Source: Thiolapillus brandeum
Lineage (GTDB): Bacteria; Pseudomonadota; Gammaproteobacteria; Chromatiales; Chromatiaceae
Direction of reading: 5' to 3'
Length of the DNA stretch: 11,277 nucleotides
Assembly: GCA_011051425.1 (NCBI GenBank)
Contig: DRLF01000178.1
Span: forward strand, 1-11,277
Position 1 is the stretch's first letter, and each line of letters starts with the position of its first letter. Position numbers and translations under genes: made by a program. Under the pieces are notes generated by a model, which saw nothing but the letters and a program-made list of their open reading frames with translations, did no database searches and had not been told where the DNA came from. Of this stretch, positions 7,499 to 11,277 are shown piece after piece.

Positions 7499-8248
7499 CT
7501 AGAAAAGTACGGTCCAGCCCACGAAGCTGGTGAGTGTCTTGGTAAACAGTTCCCAACCTGCCTTGCTGCCGCTCCTGTTGACGACGATGATGTCACCGCT
7601 CTGGAGCACAGGATCGATCTGCTGACCGGATCTTACCTTTGTGTACGAAAGAATATAGCCGGTGGTCTTGCCATTCACCGTGCGGAAGATGGCCACTTCT
7701 GAAAAATCCGCCAGCCTGTCCATGCCCTTGGCATTGGCGATGGCCTGCAGGAAAGTGGTCTTGCCCTTGAGAGGAAACACACCGGGGTTCTTCACCCAGC
7801 CTTCCACCGTGATCTTCTGGCTTTCGTATGCCTTGATGAAAACGGTCACATGAGGATCCTGCAGATACTTCTCCCCCAGCACCTTTTCGATCTGCCGTTC
7901 GGCCTCACTGGTAGTGAGACCGGCCACTTTTACACCACCGATCAGGGGCAGGGATACATAGCCCTGGGTGTTTACCCTGGCTTCACGGCTCAACTCTTCT
8001 GCCTGAAAGACTTCCACTTCGATGACATCCATGGGACCGATACGGTATTCGTAAGAACCGGGGTCCTGCCGGTTGAGCGTCTGCGCTACCGAAAAGTCCG
8101 TAATGGGCGTTCCTGTTTCACTTTCTTTGGGAGAGGCCTTTGCCTGGCCGTCCGAAACGAGATCATCGAGAACATCCTCAGCCAGCACGGCCTGAAACAG
8201 CCCCGCACACACTGTCATTGCAACGAATAGGATAAACCGGTTCAACAT
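7499..8248 (-). CDS. Wza-like polysaccharide export protein
   Basis: 249 residues starting at the ATG at 8248. A signal peptide (hydrophobic about 5-20, probable cut after VLA at 21-23) directs export. There is no clear lipobox: the only early cysteine, C14, is preceded by M-T-V, so it looks like a type I signal rather than a lipoprotein. The Poly_export domain covers about 65-140 (YEYRIGPMDVIEVEVF, then the GYVSLPLIGGVKVAG turn), and one SLBB-type domain about 146-215 (ITVEGWVKNPGVFPL). The end (GWELFTKTLTSFVGWTVLF, 231-249) is amphipathic and could be the short helix that forms the outer-membrane pore in Wza. It is shorter than E. coli Wza (about 380 residues), as are many one-SLBB exporters. 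It probably docks to the kinase/co-polymerase encoded 7 bp downstream. The ribosome site is weak. Confidence 0.93.
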   Translation of the reverse strand: MLNRFILFVAMTVCAGLFQAVLAEDVLDDLVSDGQAKASPKESETGTPITDFSVAQTLNRQDPGSYEYRIGPMDVIEVEVFQAEELSREARVNTQGYVSLPLIGGVKVAGLTTSEAERQIEKVLGEKYLQDPHVTVFIKAYESQKITVEGWVKNPGVFPLKGKTTFLQAIANAKGMDRLADFSEVAIFRTVNGKTTGYILSYTKVRSGQQIDPVLQSGDIIVVNRSGSKAGWELFTKTLTSFVGWTVLF

Positions 8249-8294
8249 CTTGATTCTGTTTCAGGAAAGCCCTTCGAACACCACCATTTTGAGC

Positions 8295-8324
8295 ATAATA
8301 TCATTTGCGCATGGGAATTGTTTA
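8295..8324 (-). promoter_or_regulatory. Candidate extended -10 promoter for the exporter-kinase genes
   Basis: On the minus strand, TAAACA (8324-8319, 4/6 match to -35) is followed by an 18-bp spacer and TATTAT (8300-8295, 5/6 match to -10), preceded by TGA, which fits the extended -10 TGN signal. It sits in the 91-bp gap between the phosphatase stop and the exporter start and predicts a leader of about 40 bases. It would let the export and kinase genes be transcribed apart from the upstream pair. Found by eye, untested. Confidence 0.5.
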
Positions 8325-8339
8325 CACTGATACTTATTG

Positions 8340-9149
8340 TCATACGCGCCGGAAAAACCGCTTCAGCAGGCCATCCGTTCGTCTTTCCGGTTTACCGTCA
8401 GAAGCACCCAAGCACGGAGGAGCAGGCAGATCTGCAGGATCGATATTCTCCCAAACACCTCTGGGACGATCCAGCACCAGCCGGCGTGCTTCATCTTTAC
8501 CCACAAACTTTTCCGCAGCCAGCGCACCCTCGGCCAGCAACGGCGGGCGGCTCCTGAGATTGTGCCCGTCCGTAGCCAGCAGGTGGACGATGCCATCATC
8601 CAGCATCTTTTCCGCCCAGTATTTCGGCCCCTTGCCGAAACGTCCGGTGAGAACGCCGGCAGTAAGCTGAATCCAGGCGCCTGCCTGGCAGGCTGCCACA
8701 AATTCCTCATAATGCCCTTCCAGCCAGTGAAGCCGCTCGGGATGCGTGATCACGGGGATAAAGCCCGCACTGATACTGTCGAACACGTAACCGTCAAAAT
8801 TCAGCAGGGGCACATGGTGGGAAGGTTCGAACAGAAAATAGCGTGAGCCATTGATGGTAGGAAAACTGCCATCACGCAAATGACCCACCATTTCGGGAAC
8901 GACCTGAATGTCTGCACCATCCGACAACGTCAACTCGATACCCCGGGAGTCCAGTTCCGATACAAAGGATGCAACCGCCGCCTGAATATTCTGAGCGTTG
9001 TTGTCGAACAGGCCAGGATAGATATGCGGTGTACAGGCCACATGGGTGATGCCGTCATTTCGGGCAACACGGGCCATTTCCACTGCCATGGTCAGATCCC
9101 TGGCGCCATCGTCCATATGCGGCAACATATGGCAATGCAGATCAAACAC
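8340..9149 (-). CDS. CpsB/CapC/YwqE-type PHP phosphotyrosine phosphatase
   Basis: 269 residues if started at the GTG at 9149, giving MFDLHCHMLPHMDDGA, the usual N-terminus of this family; a GGTGA site lies 5 bases upstream. Other in-frame GTGs at 9158 and 9194 would only add non-conserved residues and a longer overlap with the upstream gene. It is a metal-dependent PHP-fold enzyme that removes phosphate from tyrosines of BY-kinases. Metal-ligand motifs are visible: HCH (5-7), TPH (40-42), an acidic GAD near 78-80 where the family often has GAE, FEP (107-109), THPER (135-139) and ATDGHN (192-197). The last 30 or so residues are proline- and arginine-rich and poorly conserved. It overlaps the WecA-like gene by 8 bp and precedes the exporter and kinase genes, matching a kinase/phosphatase pair that tunes polymer production. 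The family is best known from Firmicutes but is widespread in proteobacterial clusters. Confidence 0.92.
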   Translation of the reverse strand: MFDLHCHMLPHMDDGARDLTMAVEMARVARNDGITHVACTPHIYPGLFDNNAQNIQAAVASFVSELDSRGIELTLSDGADIQVVPEMVGHLRDGSFPTINGSRYFLFEPSHHVPLLNFDGYVFDSISAGFIPVITHPERLHWLEGHYEEFVAACQAGAWIQLTAGVLTGRFGKGPKYWAEKMLDDGIVHLLATDGHNLRSRPPLLAEGALAAEKFVGKDEARRLVLDRPRGVWENIDPADLPAPPCLGASDGKPERRTDGLLKRFFRRV

Positions 9150-10239
9150 CTGCGTCACCCGGCTGTTTGTGCAGCTCTTGCAGCGCGTGTTCACGCACAG
9201 ACCGCAAGGCCCTCATGACCTTCCAGGCATGATTCATACTCCAGTAATAGACGGCGAACAGCAAGAGGAAAACATAGAACATGATGAATTCAGGCACACC
9301 TGCCCATTCTCCCGCCAGTCCCAGCAATGCCATGAGCAGGCTGATTCCCAGGACAATCAGGACGGTAGTCCGGACACTGAATCCCGCCACCAGCAGAATA
9401 TGGTGGAAATGTTCCCGGTCTGGCGCAAAAGGCGAACGCCCCCGCACTGCCCGCCGCGTCATGATGGCCACCGTATCCATGATGGGGAGTGCAAAAAGCC
9501 ATATCGCCGTCATGGGCCGCAGCAGACTGACCGGTTCCTGGGTAAAGCGGATCAGAAACCAGGTTACCGCCAACCCAAGAAACATCGAGCCTGCATCACC
9601 CAGGAATACCGTTGCGGCACGGGAACCGACAAAGCGGAAATTGAACAGCAGGAACCCCACCAGTGCACCACAGATCAGCAGCAGGATTTTGGTGTCCTGT
9701 TCCAGACCAGCGTGCCAGGCCAGCAGCAGCAGGGTACCGAAGAAAGTCAGCAGCACAACGCCCGCCAGCCCATCCAGGCCATCCAGCATATTGGTGGCGT
9801 TGATCACCCCAACGCAGCAGAAGATACTGAAAGGCACCGCAAAAGCCCCCAGTATCACATCCTGGTTGCTGAATAGCCCACCGAGATTGTGCAACACTGC
9901 CCCACCCCACAGCACGATGATGAGGGAAGCTCCGATCTGGGCGGCGAAACGTGACCAGGGAGGTGTCTCCTGGAAATCATCCAGCAGGCCCACGATGAAC
10001 AAGACCGCACTCGCCAGAAAGAAAGAACGCCACGGCCCAAGGGAAGTATCCAGGGTCAGCAGCAGAAGCAGAAAAGCACAAAAGATAGCCACTCCACCGA
10101 TCAGCGGCGTCGCCTGCAGATGATCCTTGCGCCCACCTGGCTGATCCACAAGACCTATACGGCAGGCCAGGGGCCTGAACAGCCAGATCAGGCCGGCAGT
10201 CAGCGCTACGCTCGCAAAAAATAAGACAATGATTTCTAT
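9142..10239 (-). CDS. WecA/MraY-family undecaprenyl-phosphate sugar-1-phosphate transferase, start codon abnormal
   Basis: Integral membrane enzyme that transfers a sugar-1-phosphate (often GlcNAc-1-P) from a UDP-sugar to undecaprenyl phosphate, the first step of the lipid-linked repeat unit. Counted from the ATA at 10239 it has 365 residues. Family motifs are VDQPGGRKDH (31-40), GLLDDF (84-89), NATNMLDGLDGLAG (147-160), VFLGDAGSM (211-219) and PDREHFHH (273-280), all intact. About ten hydrophobic helices are present. The first normal start in frame is the GTG at 10149, but this falls inside the conserved VDQPGGRKDH block and would remove the first helix (about residues 3-17, IIVLFFASVALTAGL). 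That helix is encoded in frame upstream to a stop at 10263-10261 with no ATG, GTG or TTG. An AGGA site lies 8 bases before an ATA at 10239, where one base change would give ATG. The sugar specificity cannot be read from sequence. It overlaps the phosphatase gene by 8 bp. Confidence 0.85.
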   Translation of the reverse strand: MEIIVLFFASVALTAGLIWLFRPLACRIGLVDQPGGRKDHLQATPLIGGVAIFCAFLLLLLTLDTSLGPWRSFFLASAVLFIVGLLDDFQETPPWSRFAAQIGASLIIVLWGGAVLHNLGGLFSNQDVILGAFAVPFSIFCCVGVINATNMLDGLDGLAGVVLLTFFGTLLLLAWHAGLEQDTKILLLICGALVGFLLFNFRFVGSRAATVFLGDAGSMFLGLAVTWFLIRFTQEPVSLLRPMTAIWLFALPIMDTVAIMTRRAVRGRSPFAPDREHFHHILLVAGFSVRTTVLIVLGISLLMALLGLAGEWAGVPEFIMFYVFLLLFAVYYWSMNHAWKVMRALRSVREHALQELHKQPGDAGV

Positions 10240-10440
10240 AGTAATTTTCCTGCCACGTTTTCATTTCCCCACAAACCGCTCTTCGGCGTCTTCCGGAAAA
10301 ACTTAATATATTTCACGACCTGCTTCCCCGCAGCGCCCGCTGTCTGCCTGCTCCAAGATATCAAACAAGTCGTACAAACAATAGATACAGCGGAACAGGA
10401 ACAAAGTCGCCACTGACATCAGATACATTCAACTTTTCTG
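10240..10440. other. Non-coding gap at the left edge of the cluster (upstream of the WecA-like gene)
   Basis: About 200 bp with no credible gene. It holds the ribosome site AGGA (10251-10248) for the WecA-like gene. An AT-rich TATATT at 10310-10305 (minus) could be a -10 box but lacks a -35 at the right distance, so I do not call a promoter, although the operon should have one here or further up. I saw no ops/JUMPstart element and no terminator with a T-tract. Confidence 0.5.
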
Positions 10441-11227
10441 TTACAGAAACAAAAAAACCTTCTGATTCCGCGTGTTAGATGACAAATGACGGAGAGCGAG
10501 TCTGCCATTGTCCTTCTTAGCACGTCGCTTTCCATCAGCGCCCCAACCACCCCACTGCTTTAAGAAGAAAGCTGTTTCGGTTTGCTGGCATTGCCGATGA
10601 ATTCGCTCTACCCACTCACACTGCATCGGCCGGGCTTTTGGTCCCGATTCAGCACCCACAATCACCCAGTGAATACCCGACAAGTCGATTGGCCCGAGAT
10701 CTTCCAAGCAAGGGTTCAACCGATAAGAATCTGATTGTTGCGTCAACCGCTCTCAGGTCATCGATTCTTGGAATGCCATGCGCCTGATCTTATACGGAAA
10801 CTCCCAACCATGCATTGGCCGGTGGCGTACGGCCGACAAAATAATCTCTCATTCGGATCGAACGCTTGGTGAGAATTTGATAGGTATGCCGAGGCGTGTT
10901 GTCTATGACCGAAAACACGTCATCAAGAAAAACTGTCGGAATGCCCTCATGGAAAAGATCCGGCATGAAATTGACAAAATACAGGGTTGGCTTTTTTCTG
11001 CGCAGCGGCTGCTCCAACCGCTCCTTCATTAAGGACAGTGCAAAGCCATTTTCATAACCTGGTGTCCCCATTGTTTGGGGGCGGTTCGCCATCGCCTCCG
11101 CGTAACAATGCTTGCAACCCGGTGAGATCTTGGTGCATCCCGTCGTCGGATTCCACACCGCCGTCCATGTGGCGCTCATGCCGCGTGACACGGCCATGGC
11201 GGCACTTGCGAACACGTCCAAGGCCAT
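10441..11227 (-). pseudogene. Broken DUF5131 (phage Gp37/Gp68, three-Cys motif) gene
   Basis: Two open parts together make one DUF5131 protein. The first (11227-10790; family-like start MSATWTAVWNP at 11179) carries the C-X6-C-X2-C-Y motif in NPTTGCTKISPGCKHCYAE, then FVNFMPDLFHEG, YQILTKRS and WLGVSV. An in-frame TAA at 10792-10790 interrupts it where the family usually has Glu (VENQ or VEDQ). Reading through gives DQAHGIPRIDDLRAVDATIR and FLSVEPLL. The frame then shifts by one base near 10704-10708 (CTTGGAAGAT), and the rest continues in another frame as EDLGPIDLSG, WVIVGAESGPKARPM and FFLKQWGGWGADGKRR. With two separate lesions this is most likely a pseudogene. Intact members are phage- and island-associated, resemble radical-SAM proteins in their cysteine motif and often neighbour tcmP; the activity is unknown. 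An AAGG site lies 8 bases before the ATG at 11227. The C-terminal end past NGR (about 10490) also looks altered. Confidence 0.85.
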
Positions 11228-11277
11228 TCGCCGGGCCTTTCTGACCTCGACCCGTCACAAGCTCCTGGGGATTACCC
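11228..11277. other. Unassigned window end
   Basis: Fifty bases upstream of the broken DUF5131 gene. One minus-strand frame ends with a TGA here after a few codons (reading VIPRSL), which could be the tail of an upstream gene, but this is too short to support. Confidence 0.15.

Noticed and set aside
9977..10264. Minus-strand frame starting with ATG at 10264, as an alternative start of the WecA-like gene by frameshift
   Set aside because: Its translation is not hydrophobic in the helix region, while the other frame gives the family-like helix directly. A frameshift is therefore not needed to explain the N-terminus.
10322..10349. GC-rich CAGCG/CGCTG inverted repeat in the gap as a hairpin or operator
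   Set aside because: Only a 5-bp stem with a 2-base loop, within expectation for GC-rich DNA.
10240..10440. RfaH ops/JUMPstart element upstream of the polysaccharide genes
   Set aside because: I found no GGCGGTAGC-type sequence on either strand in this gap.
10433..10447. Inverted repeat TTTCTG-TTA-CAGAAA as a terminator
   Set aside because: The stem is short and AT-rich, and no T-tract follows it on either strand.

Overview
The window is part of a chromosomal cluster for making and exporting a cell-surface polysaccharide in a Gram-negative bacterium. Every gene I can support lies on the minus strand, so transcription runs from high to low coordinates. The outer-membrane exporter with a signal peptide, the Wzc-type co-polymerase/tyrosine kinase and the moderately high GC content suggest a proteobacterium, probably gammaproteobacterial. 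I cannot name the genus.

Layout in transcription order. (1) 11227-10441: a broken DUF5131 (phage Gp37/Gp68, three-Cys motif) gene with an in-frame stop and a frameshift; it marks the edge of the cluster. (2) 10440-10265: about 175 bp with no gene. (3) 10239-9142: a WecA/MraY-family undecaprenyl-phosphate sugar-1-phosphate transferase whose obvious N-terminal helix has no normal start codon. (4) 9149-8340: a CpsB/YwqE-type PHP phosphotyrosine phosphatase. (5) 8339-8249: a gap with a good extended -10 promoter candidate. (6) 8248-7499: a Wza-like exporter. (7) 7491-5221: a Wzc-like chain-length regulator fused to a BY-kinase. (8) 5194-3665: a membrane protein with a J-domain on one side and an NTF2-like domain on the other. 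(9) 3668-2400: a membrane-anchored TPR protein with a C-terminal beta-rich domain. (10) 2399-2181: a 219-bp gap with a promoter candidate, two perfect palindromes and a direct repeat. (11) 2180-1278: a secreted protein with three FecR-like repeats, each holding a Cys-X16-Cys pair. (12) 1206-1: an O-antigen ligase/Wzy-type membrane protein that runs off the window.

How they fit together (inference from families): the WecA-like enzyme starts the lipid-linked repeat unit, the Wzy-like protein polymerises or ligates it, the Wzc-like kinase controls chain length and export through phosphorylation of its C-terminal tyrosine cluster, the PHP phosphatase reverses this, and the Wza-like protein carries the polymer across the outer membrane. 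The J-domain/NTF2 protein, the TPR/beta protein and the triple FecR-like protein are the unusual accessory parts. Glycosyltransferases and a Wzx flippase are absent here and presumably lie to the left of position 1 or elsewhere. I saw no tRNA, rRNA, CRISPR array, insertion sequence or convincing rho-independent terminator. The plus-strand open frames look like antisense shadows of these genes.
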